Below are positions 23,850 through 30,699 of a stretch of DNA of 64,000 nucleotides, one piece after another. How positions within the stretch are numbered: the first letter of the stretch is position 1; each line of letters begins with the position of its first letter. This stretch comes from Heliocidaris erythrogramma. Taxonomy: Eukaryota > Echinodermata > Echinoidea > Camarodonta > Echinometridae. The stretch spans positions 15,259,725-15,323,724 of the forward strand of contig CM046866.1 of NCBI GenBank assembly GCA_025617745.1, written 5' to 3'. The notes beneath the pieces were generated by a model, which ran no database searches, had not been told where the DNA came from, and was given only the letters and a program-made list of their open reading frames with translations. The position numbers and the translations under genes are program-made.

Positions 23850-26800
23850 TGGTTATTCCTCTCATTTCCTCCCCCTACTATTATGTCTCTCTGCCCCTCG
23901 CGAACTTTATTTTTCAACTTTCATCTCATAACCCCCTCCCTTTTCTCAATCCCTGACCACCCTCCTCCCTCTTCGTCCCATCTCTCTGTCCATCACTATT
24001 CTTCCCCTCAGCTAAGTTCTTTCTCTCAATCTATCTGTCTTTGGAATTGGAAGCAAGGAATACGTTGTCATCTGTATACCATGCCGTAACAATGCGTACA
24101 AAATTGGGAGTTTATTAAACAAATGAAGTTCCATATACAAGATCACACAACATACATGTTTACTAATATAACGAAATCAAACAGGCAAAAGATAATATTG
24201 ACCTCCAAATGTCATCAATAGTGATTTATTATGAAAATGCTCTTTCTGATTGAAACCAAGCCAGATAATGAAAACACTGTACATAGGAGCTCCGTCTCCC
24301 AAACTAAGTGGGAAAAGGCCATAGTCAGGGAAGTGTTAGAGAGACCCACATTTGAGCGGTATAGTTAGTTTACAAAAGTCAAGTATCTTCCAGCAATATA
24401 AAATGATAATGAAGCTTATCGAGAGCAACGAAAATCAAGTGATAAGAATAAAGCAGATTAAGCATTCATACCGTTTGCTTATGAGAACCCCGTTTACCTT
24501 TCTCATATTTTGTCTCAAACCCGTTGGTATATAAGAAGCAAAGTTATGTAAGCCTACTTGAAAGATATAAGCAATATACTCACTATTATAACAAAATAAA
24601 GGAAATGTATCTTATCCTTCACTAAAAGCAATTAATGCTGTTCGCTGTCTATGCATTATACATTGCTTTATCTAAAAATATGATAACGCCTGATAAAGCA
24701 ATCTCGACATCAATGAATCTGTTATATTATGAAGACTACAAAATCAACCAAATAGAAAAACACCACGTAACTTTATGCCATCATTAGCACACAAAGTCCC
24801 TATCCACCAAGTTAAAACTTCCATGTAGAAATAACATGTAATTTGAAGAGAGAAAAATATGAAACGGTCAATATAAGTGATTAAATCAGAAAACAAGGAA
24901 TAATATAGATACACAGATAGAAATTGTTTATTAAGATCCTTCCAGCCAACGGCCGAATTGCGATCCATTTCACAAGATACTACACTTGAAATTCAAATAA
25001 CACAAAATATGACATATAAAAAATCAAGCATAATAGACATTTCATAACAATAATATTCATTGATCAAATTCAAATATTAAAAAGAAAGGAGAGGTGCAGG
25101 ATATATAGTGACATGCATGTGTATACGCTTGGGCTTGGATATCAAAAAGAAATTAATGATGAATGCACGATGTCGGTTAATATAATTATATCCCAGATTT
25201 GTATTTGACAGTGGATTTTATACTCACAATTTTTTCGTCAAGCAGCTCTTTCCTTGTTATTTTGTTCATCATTTTGCTGGAAATACCTTGCCATCACCAC
25301 CTCATGTATTATAACAGGATATATTGTAATTATATTCCAAGTGTGGGAACGGGGAAAAAAGAAAGGAAACAACATACAACAACATAATTGGAAATAAAGA
25401 TGCATAGGCCTTTTTGTCTCATCCAAGTTTTTCGCAAAATCAATTATTGTTGCTTGTTATAATATCCAGGCCTGTAATACCTTGTACATAGATTGACACA
25501 TCTCAAAATCACCACTTACAATAATCCCGGGTGTTTCCATCATATTTAAATGTTTTTGTTTTTTTCTTCGATGATCTTAAAGATAAAGTAGCGTTCTGTT
25601 CATGCAATTATATTTTGAAAGAAACTGTCTCGAAGGAATTGGGAAAGGTTAACCACGTCTACATAAGAATTGTTTTAGCATGTGTTGTTTTGGAATCATC
25701 AAAATAGATAAGTTGACCCAATCTTGCTGAAAAGCGCATGTACTGCACACAGAAATGCTATATGATGTTCTTCCCAACTGACATAAAATTAGTGACAAAG
25801 CTTACAAATTATTGTTCAACTTTCTCAGAACTCAACATTCCCGTAACAATTATTATAAACCACACACAAAAAAGTGCCGCCCGAGGCACCAGCCCCCTCT
25901 GCCCCCTGAGTCAGACAGTACTGTATGAACGCTTGACAAAAGTCAATTGCAGAGGGATGGTTGTAGGAATTGTAGCATTCTTTTATTCACATGATAAATA
26001 CGTATAATGATACAACAATAATAGTAAACGATCATTATTGTATAGACAAAATCTAATAAAGTAAGGAGTTCAGAGAATTATTGTTCTATATCATGCTATA
26101 ATGGTGAGTACACTCATGATGTTCTCTCTGGATCTCTGTGTGGAGTGAACCCATGCATTTATATGGGGTAACACAATGCTAGCTGGGAGTCGGTCAACCT
26201 TGAGTCCTTGACCAAATGACCCAGTAGGCCTAAAACATACATTTTTATTGGGGAGTGGGTCTTGCCTCATGACCTTACTTGGAAGTTTTAAAGGGAAAGT
26301 CCACCAGGGAAATGGGTTGGTTTTAAAGGAAGGAAATATTAAAGAACTATAGATTAATGAAAGTTTTTAGCAAAATCCGATAATAAATAATATGATTTTT
26401 AGAAGTTGTAATCAATCAAACATATTAAATTGGTAAATCCGTGACGTACATTGCGAGCTCCTCTCCCATTTGGCCTGTACTGAAATCATACTTTGTGTCA
26501 GAAGAAAATATATTTAATCATACATGCACATGCAACCTATAAAGAAATGAAGTCATTGCTCATGTTTTTACACAAAACCTGTATAAAACAAAATCATGTA
26601 TTCCTTCATCAACAACTAAGAAAATGAAAAATTATGAGTTTCTGTAGAGACCTAATGGAAGAGATCGCAAGATACGTCATCGAGTTGACAATTTCTACTT
26701 GATAACAACCAATTTCAATATATAGCCCTGTCTATATCACCTTTAGAAATGTGCGATAGGCAAGAGGTGCGTCAGCCCCGTTCACATAATGTGTCCGTAT

Positions 26801-29800
26801 ACTCTGACGAATGCCAGAGTGATAAAAACGAATCTTCAGTTCTGATAAGGGTGGTCACGTATCTCAATGTTACAGAAGTACCTGTATATCTATCTCTGTA
26901 AAGATCGTTCTTCACGGATAGAAGTATGTTGATTTTACGAAAGTCATATTTTGACGTTCTAAAAGTTAGAAGATGAACTACCATATTATTATCATCATAA
27001 AATGATCATATAATAACCCTGATAATCATATCGTCAAAACAGTTATCATCATCGTTATCCTCTTCATCAAATTCATCAATCATAAAAAAATATGAAGCTT
27101 TCTTCCCTTTCGGAACGTAACTTCTTCCTTTAACACACATGCGATTTCCTTTCAAAATTCAATCTGTATCATGCTGAGATGAATACCATCATTATATCAT
27201 AATTATTTCATGATTATCAAGATTATCATCATCATAATCATACTCATCATTATCTCAATCATATAGTCAAAAGCATGATCGTCAATATCAACTTTATCAA
27301 ACTCATCATTCATCAAAAAATATGAAGTTTTCTTCCCTTGCGGACCGCAACTTCTTCCTTTAATGCACATGCGATTCCCTTTTAAAATTCGATCTGTATC
27401 ATGATGAGATGAAAATGAACTATATCATCATCATCAAATATGAGTATATCATAATACCATCAGTATATCATCATGATTATCATCATCATCATCTTGATAA
27501 TCATATCATCATTTATACATCATCATCATCATCTTGATAATCATATCGTCAAAACAATTATTATCCTCTTCATCAATTTCATCAATCATAAAAAAATATG
27601 AAGTTTTCTTCCCTTTCGGACCTAACTTCTTCCCCTCTTCCTTTAATGCACATGCGATTCCCTTTTAAAATTCGATCAGTATCATGATGAGATGAAAATG
27701 AATTATCATCATCACCAATATGATCATATCATCACATCATCATACCATCATCACATCATCATAACATCATATCATCATGATTAGCGTGCGGGGGGGCGGG
27801 GGGGGGGGGGGGGGGGGGGGTACTCACGTATATTGGGTATACGGGACGTGCCGCTGGGAAGGGTGACTTTTTGAAGAAAGATCCTTAGACATGGGTCCCC
27901 TTTTCATTAAAAAGATCCTTAGACATGGGTCCCCTTTTCATTAAAGAGATCCTTAGATATGGGTCCCATTTTCCCAAAAAAAATCCTTAGACATGGGTCC
28001 CATTTTCCCCCAAAAAATGTTGTCCCCCCCCCCCAGCCCAGCCGCACACCCCCGTCCGATTATAATCTGAGTACCCCCCGCCCCCCCCCCCCCCCCCGGG
28101 TTAGCATCATCATCATAGCATCATTATATCATGCTTATGATCAGCATCATAATCATAAACATCTTGATAATCATATCATCAAAACAATTATCGTCATCAA
28201 TATTAACTTCATCAAACTCATCATTCATAAAAAAATAGTTTTCTTCCCCTCCCGACCATGATAATTATGATTTTTTAACGCACCTGCTGTTCCCAAAACA
28301 TGCTGCCGTGGTGTGAAAGAACAACAAAAAATGCGCAAACCTTCATTGACTGGTTGGCATATTTTTGCGCGTGTCAAGTCATGACTTGTGATGAACAGAC
28401 CGCTTGTCAAATGAGGTCACAATTTTATGAATGAAATTTGTTGATCGCGCGCACTCTAGACATTCTTTGCTTCCCACTGCCGACCTTGCTTTTCACTTTC
28501 GCACGAATAATAAAGGATATTATTTTGGATATATCGCTCATGTACTCTTAATCGGATTTCAGTAATTTTTTAATTTGCTAAAGTTTCAGGAAATTGTGAC
28601 AGTGTCAGATTCGTTTGTTGTTCGGTACGGTTAACGGTGCGATACTGATGCCAAAGCATGTGAGTGGTAGTGTATATATTTTATATTATATATATTGACA
28701 GTCATTTAATAATTGAATAATTGTGTGGATTGCTGTCGTTGCTGTCTTTCCCGTCCTTGGACGGGACGATCATGCTCGCATTTGTTTGCCATGTGATAGT
28801 ATTGCAAGTGGTGGTCGGCCAGACGGACGTACGAAAATATCAGTGCAGTGCATACTATAGCGCTACACAGTGCATGCAGTGCGCCACACAGCCGGCGCGG
28901 CGCATATCACACGTACGACGTACGTACACGTACAATCCAGGTAACTCCAGCGGCCGCATGCACAACCTAACCAACAACACAAGCTTCCAAAACAGAGTGT
29001 GATAGCTTCTTAAATTCCATTCGCGTGCGAACTCCATGGGGAGTGAAATGAGAGCCTAATTGAAACAGCTTAACAACCATAACATCCCATTAACAAATCT
29101 AACAATTGCTGAAAGAGGACGTCCCCCGAGACGTCCCTAGATGTAGACGACCTGCTTATAAGCACGCCGAGTTGGCTCATACAATCGAGGTCGTCGCGTC
29201 AGCTCCGCGTTCAAACGGCTGGATCGGTATGACGTCATTTCACAATCGATTATAATAGTTGTAATTATTTGCGTTTAAGAAAAAAACTAGAGCTACGATT
29301 TTTTTTATATCTTGTTACCAAACAAAACTTTTTGTGCTCTTTCTGATGGTGCTAATTATTACTTTCGCAAATGAAAAGCCTGGTCGTGAGAGCCTACCAA
29401 AGTTTCAAAACCTGCTTATAAGCAGGTTGCCTGCCTGAAAAAGGGTGAAATCAACCTGCTTATAAGCAGGATCCTGCTTATAAGCACGAACCTGCTTTTT
29501 TGCTCAACTCCGCTCAGCTCCCCTACTGTTCACTCTTCATCAAACGAGTTGGCGTTGGTGTCTTCTTACTCTTACTAGTTACTTAAGTGCATGCACACTG
29601 ACTGGGTGGTTACCTCTTTCATGACGTAGACCTAGCCGTTATATCACCAAGTACCTCGAATTAAATTATTGAGCTCTTTTCAAACATTCATCTTGTTCAT
29701 TGTCTACACTACTGACTACGTACTGCACCATATGCATTGCACACGCCCACATCATCCATTGCACTGGCGCTCCGGCCGCTTAGCCTGCCCTTAGGCAGTC

Positions 29801-29966
29801 ACACACAGCGTCCGTACCGTATTCGCAGCAGCAACATGAAGTAGATTTAAATTGCATGCCTGTAATATTTTTTAAACAAATACTTCGGTATTAAAAGAAC
29901 TGCAAGTTTGATCAGTACTTCAAAATGTAGAAATTATATGAAAATGTCTCAAATAAAGCTTACCAT
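4977..29966 (-). CDS. VPS35: VPS35 retromer core subunit, exons 1-5 (3' part outside window)
   Basis: VPS35 is the alpha-solenoid scaffold of retromer, which with VPS26 and VPS29 sorts cargo from endosomes to the Golgi and plasma membrane. Coding exons seen: 29966-29964, 8316-8218, 7471-7375, 6123-6000, 5159-4977. All junctions have AG acceptors and GT donors and the phases match, giving about 168 residues. They align co-linearly with the human N-terminus: [61 protein letters not shown]. The PRLYL motif needed for VPS26 binding spans the exon 4/5 junction. As in the human gene, exon 1 appears to code only for the initiator Met. The remaining ~600 residues (VPS29-binding half) must lie to the left. 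Intron 1 is about 21.6 kb because of transposons. Confidence 0.93.
5215..5364. mobile_element. Foldback MITE, GGGCCCCGTTTCAT family
   Basis: Starts GGGCCCCGTTTCATAAAAC and ends with its inverse, GTTTTATGAAACGGGGCCC. The internal core (gctactgaaat, ttgcat, ggctgag, gcaaattt) is shared with the elements at 8338-8471 and 49557-49693, so the three form one family. It lies in VPS35 intron 4; the rest of that intron (5160-5999) shows nothing else. Confidence 0.8.
6000..6123 (-). CDS. VPS35: VPS35 coding exon 4
   Basis: 124 nt between acceptor cttccag and donor gtaagt. It codes for [20 protein letters not shown], then [16 protein letters not shown]. The first two bases complete a Tyr codon and the last two begin the Leu of PRLYL. 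Overlapping frames on both strands are shadows. Confidence 0.95.
6164..6413. mobile_element. Foldback MITE in VPS35 intron 3
   Basis: The left end, GGGCCCGTATTCTGAAAAC, is inverted at the right as ttttcagaataccgcccc, with matching inner segments around aaaagataacac. About 250 bp, no coding capacity. The rest of intron 3 (6414-7374) and intron 2 (7472-8217) is AT-rich with no other structure I can name. Confidence 0.75.
7375..7471 (-). CDS. VPS35: VPS35 coding exon 3
   Basis: 97 nt between acceptor atattcag and donor gtatcc. It codes for [20 protein letters not shown] followed by [12 protein letters not shown], matching the family. The donor is a weaker GT site, but its phase (one base over) fits exon 4. 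Confidence 0.95.
8218..8316 (-). CDS. VPS35: VPS35 coding exon 2
   Basis: 99 nt, 33 codons, phase 0 at both ends, between acceptor ttgcag and donor gtaagt. It codes for [20 protein letters not shown] and [14 protein letters not shown] recall human exon 2 having the same length and phase. The upstream ATG in the open frame near 8379 lies in the intron and is not the start. Confidence 0.95.
8338..8471. mobile_element. Foldback MITE abutting the VPS35 exon 2 acceptor
   Basis: GGGG ends with inverted arms (tcatcaag..tttgtcagtga..taccgacaa), and the core is shared with 49557-49693. A possible 3-bp AGA duplication flanks it. Only 21 nt separate it from exon 2; the polypyrimidine tract lies in that gap. 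Confidence 0.8.
8700..8885 (+). repeat. (TTC/TCC)n polypyrimidine tract
   Basis: Almost pure pyrimidine for about 185 bp, dominated by ttc and tcc triplets, in VPS35 intron 1. It generates spurious Ser-rich, Arg-rich and Glu-rich frames on both strands. A tract of this kind can form triplex (H-DNA). Confidence 0.85.
8886..10633. other. VPS35 intron 1, unassigned
   Basis: AT-rich intronic DNA with scattered short frames. I recognise no exon, RNA gene or complete repeat here. Confidence 0.5.
10634..11551. mobile_element. TA-flanked DNA transposon remnant (mariner-like ends)
   Basis: A perfect 13-bp terminal inverted repeat: CTAAGCCTGAGTC at the left and GACTCAGGCTTAG at the right. If the outer TA is the target duplication, the element body begins AGCCTGAGTC. 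Subterminal parts (cgatcgaat, ggtgcatcgat) are also loosely inverted. About 370 bp of its right part recur in the opposite orientation at 63171-63556. There is no transposase frame. The superfamily is inferred only from TA flanking. Confidence 0.65.
11845..12245 (-). mobile_element. tRNA-derived SINE, copy 1
   Basis: On the minus strand it has a box A-like TGGTCTAGTGG and a perfect box B GGTTCGAATCC, an RNA polymerase III internal promoter, followed by about 150 bp of non-tRNA body. The box spacing is stretched beyond a normal tRNA and the acceptor ends do not pair, so it is a SINE head, not a working tRNA gene. The box A stretch resembles tRNA-Glu. A second copy in the same orientation lies at 60025-60425. 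Confidence 0.8.
12385..12389. repeat. Target-site duplication TTCAC, left
   Basis: TTCAC directly precedes the outer end of the left terminal repeat at 12390. The same five bases directly follow the outer end of the right terminal repeat (29529-29533). Confidence 0.7.
12390..13034 (+). repeat. Left terminal inverted repeat (arm A)
   Basis: About 645 bp, matching the inverse of 28905-29528 almost base for base over most of its length. A local duplication of the gggctgttattgttgttaaa block near 12822-12860 makes it about 20 bp longer. It carries a cluster of palindromic motifs and several gacgtc-type sites. Confidence 0.85.
12433..12760. promoter_or_regulatory. Palindromic GCTTATAAGC motif cluster in arm A
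   Basis: GCTTATAAGC occurs four times. Two copies form a perfect 28-bp palindrome at 12433-12460. One sits in the 18-bp palindrome ACCTGCTTATAAGCAGGT at 12491-12508, and one lies at 12750-12759. The right arm carries the inverted equivalents. Clustered subterminal palindromes are the usual form of transposase or other dimer-binding sites; the function is inferred. Confidence 0.6.
13035..14706. other. Interior of the large element, unassigned
   Basis: AT-rich, with a short GC-richer patch at 13775-13915 in which ggtggccgct recurs several times. No coding region recognised. Confidence 0.5.
14707..15144 (+). repeat. Internal inverted repeat, left arm B
   Basis: Two blocks, about 14707-14815 and 15035-15144, match in inverse order the continuous segment 26757-26965 (shared words: gaagaacgatcttta, tgaagattcgtttttatcac, cattcgtcatagtacggac). 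An unrelated insert of about 215 bp splits the left copy. Confidence 0.8.
15235..15393 (+). mobile_element. Small foldback element carrying a pol III box B
   Basis: The ends are inverted copies: GTAAACAATTTTTTAGGCAT and ATGCCTAAAAATTGTTTAC. Between them lies GGTTCGAATCC at 15289-15299, a perfect box B, with no convincing box A. The 12-mer aagaacaataat occurs on both sides (15188-15199 and 15394-15405), although the left copy is 35 bp from the arm. Confidence 0.6.
15406..17350. other. Interior of the large element, unassigned
   Basis: AT-rich sequence with no homology I recognise. A short plus-strand frame at about 16027-16176 (…[11 protein letters not shown]…) has a balanced composition but no start context and no known relative. 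Confidence 0.4.
17352..17576. mobile_element. Palindromic MITE, CACTCTTAGAAAT ends
   Basis: CACTCTTAGAAATATTGGG at the left is inverted at the right as cccaacatttctaagagtg. Several gggtaaa/tttaccc blocks lie between. No target duplication is evident. Confidence 0.75.
17937..18139. mobile_element. Palindromic MITE with ~60-bp arms
   Basis: The left arm (aaaaactaaa..tgttaaatcaccatttaaaagggc..gtgaccac) is inverted at the right (gtggtcac..gcccttttaaatggtgattta..tttagttttt). No coding capacity. Confidence 0.8.
18211..18233 (+). repeat. Homopolymer G run
   Basis: About 22 consecutive G. Further long G or C runs lie at 27796-27820, 28080-28098, 30850-30870, 43096-43110, 46427-46439, 57599-57615, 57911-57950 and 59167-59182. 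Their lengths are unreliable in any assembly. Confidence 0.85.
18833..19287. mobile_element. TTAA-flanked MITE, AGGGAAAGTCCACC family, copy 1
   Basis: The left end reads TTAA-AGGGAAAGTCCACC and the right GGTGGACTTCCCCT-TTAA, so the element is flanked by TTAA as in piggyBac or Kolobok transposons. Internal landmarks (acaggttttgtgtaaaa, gggagatgagctcgca) recur in copies at 26288-26706 (truncated) and 59348-59932. Confidence 0.75.
18897..19545 (+). repeat. Internal inverted repeat, left arm C
   Basis: About 650 bp matching the inverse of 26058-26706. It covers most of the TTAA MITE plus about 260 bp of neighbouring DNA (aaggtcatgaggcatgaccc, gaccgactcccagctag, gttcactccacacagagat). Because both the MITE and its flank are shared, this is a duplication of a segment, not two separate MITE insertions. 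Confidence 0.85.
19546..20113. other. Interior of the large element, unassigned
   Basis: AT- and purine-rich; nothing recognised. Confidence 0.5.
20114..21306 (+). repeat. Satellite array, 5 x ~237 bp
   Basis: Units start at 20114, 20351, 20588, 20825 and 21061, each with agatattgtgtcgattttt; a sixth start at 21307 diverges at once. Unit lengths are 237, 237, 237, 236 and 246 bp. Copies are almost identical except for a variable patch near the unit end (ataagcctg followed by variable ccgccc/gccaag). No conserved open frame spans the unit. Confidence 0.95.
21307..22420. other. Interior of the large element, unassigned
   Basis: AT-rich; only short unrecognised frames. Confidence 0.5.
22421..22594 (+). 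CDS. Possible 57-aa small ORF, unknown product
   Basis: ATG at 22421 in the context acaaaATGg, stop TGA at 22592-22594. The product begins [20 protein letters not shown], is hydrophilic and compositionally balanced, and ends in an aromatic-rich tail ([13 protein letters not shown]). This differs from the Phe/Ile-rich noise frames around it. I recognise no family. It could be a transposon protein fragment, an exon or chance. Confidence 0.25.
   Translation: MEEKILSEADLSYIDARNRIWQDSVYFQTDKTSSCTKFRSRLAFDRYTSHLPDYQDW
22595..23121. other. Interior of the large element, unassigned
   Basis: AT-rich with no supported feature. Confidence 0.5.
23122..24090 (+). repeat. ~1-kb polypyrimidine (CT-rich) tract
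   Basis: Plus strand overwhelmingly C and T, with ctctctct runs (longest about 23828-23850) and ccctcc blocks. It yields overlapping long frames of Ser, Leu and Pro only, a composition artefact. It lies near the middle of the large element. Confidence 0.85.
24091..26057. other. Interior of the large element, with one dispersed-repeat copy
   Basis: AT-rich. About 25596-25820 belongs to a dispersed family (catgcaattacattgtgaaa, actgtc..aagcaattg, gtactgcacacagaaa) also at 45808-45938, 51480-51835 and 53898-54270. Nothing else recognised. Confidence 0.6.
26058..26706 (-). repeat. Internal inverted repeat, right arm C'
   Basis: Inverse copy of 18897-19545. It includes a TTAA MITE end at 26288 (ttaaagggaaagtccacc); the MITE is truncated at 26706. 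Confidence 0.85.
26757..26965 (-). repeat. Internal inverted repeat, right arm B'
   Basis: Inverse copy of 14707-15144 without the left copy's insert. It lies only 50 bp from arm C', whereas B and C are 3.75 kb apart on the left. Confidence 0.8.
26980..27782 (+). repeat. ATC-rich tandem array, ~235-270-bp units
   Basis: A conserved block (aaaaaatatgaag..tttcttccctt, cttcctttaa..cacatgcgat, ttcgatctgtatcatgatga) occurs at about 27073, 27309 and 27580, with a partial copy at 28208. The copies are separated by variable atcatcatc stretches. A tandem repeat with microsatellite spacers; no coding sense. Confidence 0.8.
27789..28097. mobile_element. Element bounded by inverted G/C tracts, with 34-bp internal repeats
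   Basis: The left end is a G run followed by gtactca; the right end is its inverse, gagtacccccc plus a C run. Inside, atccttagacatgggtccc repeats four times at 34-bp spacing (27881, 27915, 27949, 27983). No coding capacity. Confidence 0.65.
28098..28904. other. Interior of the large element next to arm A'
   Basis: A short ATC-rich stretch, then unique sequence; no feature supported. Confidence 0.5.
28905..29528 (-). repeat. Right terminal inverted repeat (arm A')
   Basis: Inverse of 12390-13034, ending gctcccctactg at 29528. It includes the inverted GCTTATAAGC palindrome cluster (about 29154-29486). Confidence 0.85.
29529..29533. repeat. Target-site duplication TTCAC, right
   Basis: Identical to 12385-12389 and directly adjacent to the outer terminus of arm A'. 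Confidence 0.7.
29534..29957. other. VPS35 intron 1, 5' end
   Basis: About 420 bp of single-copy-looking intron between the large element and the exon 1 donor. Nothing else seen. Confidence 0.5.
29964..29966 (-). CDS. VPS35: VPS35 exon 1: initiator codon only
   Basis: On the minus strand cacgATG is followed at once by gtaagc, a good donor, so this exon would supply only Met in phase 0, exactly what exon 2 needs. It lies 668 bp from the ORC6 ATG, as expected for the divergent pair. Its 5' UTR would continue toward about 30050. The placement rests on position, phase and donor, since a single codon carries no homology. Confidence 0.7.
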
Positions 29967-30634
29967 CGTGATTTCTTGCGGTATTAATTTCCTCAAAATT
30001 GTTCCGACGGACACAAAATCATTGACCCGTGATATACACGCATGCGCATGTGCGTTTCTAAAGGGGGCGGAGCCATTACGAAAAATACATCTATTGATAA
30101 TTTTGATTGGCTACTGATGTCTAACCAGGTTTAATAGAGCATTTGTCATTGGCTTTAGTTGTGGACTCTAGTATTAGGGAAATTCCCGGAAGTGTACCGC
30201 GCGGATTTGGAAGTTCAACAATAATTTTGCTGTCCGAGCAAGAGAGACCTTTAATTTTCGTTTATTCAATACTGAATAATAATGAGCTGAGCTGAGTGAC
30301 AGAGGATGCAATGTGCTAGGCATGAATCTTGTTATCGGACCTCGTCAGCTTGTAAATAGGTTCTAAATTAGAATCTATTCTATTTTTAGACGAGACTCAT
30401 CTTTCCCCCCCATTCAGATGGACTGAGCTGTCACTGTCAGTGCATGTATTGCCTATTTTTATTGGAGCTACAGACTGTCATGACTGTAGGCCCTATGCAA
30501 TATTAGTGTACTTGCACTTGGCTGATGGAGACAGGAAGAAATTTGTGATTTGAAGACAATAAGTCTGAGTAGATTGTACATCATAAATAGTTCCTGTCGC
30601 ATTATCATTATACAACTATTGAAGCTTGACCAAA
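29967..30634. promoter_or_regulatory. Bidirectional promoter region of VPS35 and ORC6
   Basis: The 668 bp between the two ATGs hold a GC box (GGGGGCGG, 30063-30070), two ATTGG elements (30106-30110 and 30148-30152; inverted CCAAT boxes) and a consensus ETS/GABP site (CCGGAAGTG, 30186-30194). There is no obvious TATA box. This combination is typical of TATA-less divergent housekeeping promoters. The 5' UTRs of both genes must also lie here; start sites cannot be fixed from sequence alone. Confidence 0.7.
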
Positions 30635-30699
30635 ATGGATTATCAAGCACTGAAAAACCTGGGGTTAAAACTAGGGATATCCTCTGCCAAAATATTGAG
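30635..30699 (+). CDS. ORC6: ORC6 exon 1
   Basis: ATG in good context (accaaaATGg). Codes for MDYQALKNLGLKLGISSAKI, then L and a split Arg; donor gtgagt. Confidence 0.9.

Larger units (their letters stand above)
12390..29528. mobile_element. Candidate 17.1-kb transposon with long terminal inverted repeats
   Basis: Both outer ends carry CAGTAGGGGAGCTGAGCGG in inverted orientation, followed by about 0.63 kb of nearly identical inverted sequence (12390-13034 and 28905-29528). The element is flanked by a perfect 5-bp duplication, TTCAC. Two independent inverted insertions would not be expected to share that duplication, so one mobile unit is the simplest reading. The interior has no transposase, polymerase or integrase I can recognise; its longest frames are low-complexity. 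It contains two further nested inverted pairs, several MITEs, a 237-bp satellite, an ATC-rich array and a polypyrimidine tract. It lies in VPS35 intron 1, 429 bp from the exon 1 donor. Superfamily unknown: the size recalls Polintons, but 5-bp duplication and lack of genes do not fit. Sea urchin TU foldback elements are another comparison. Confidence 0.65.

Noticed and set aside
23122..23931. 269-codon plus-strand frame and overlapping 183- and 98-codon frames
   Set aside because: They arise from a polypyrimidine tract: the product is almost only Ser, Leu, Pro and Phe, three overlapping frames are open at once, and no domain is visible.
12390..29528. A Polinton/Maverick
   Set aside because: Size and long inverted repeats fit, but the duplication is 5 bp rather than 6, and no polymerase B, integrase, protease, ATPase or capsid frame is seen.
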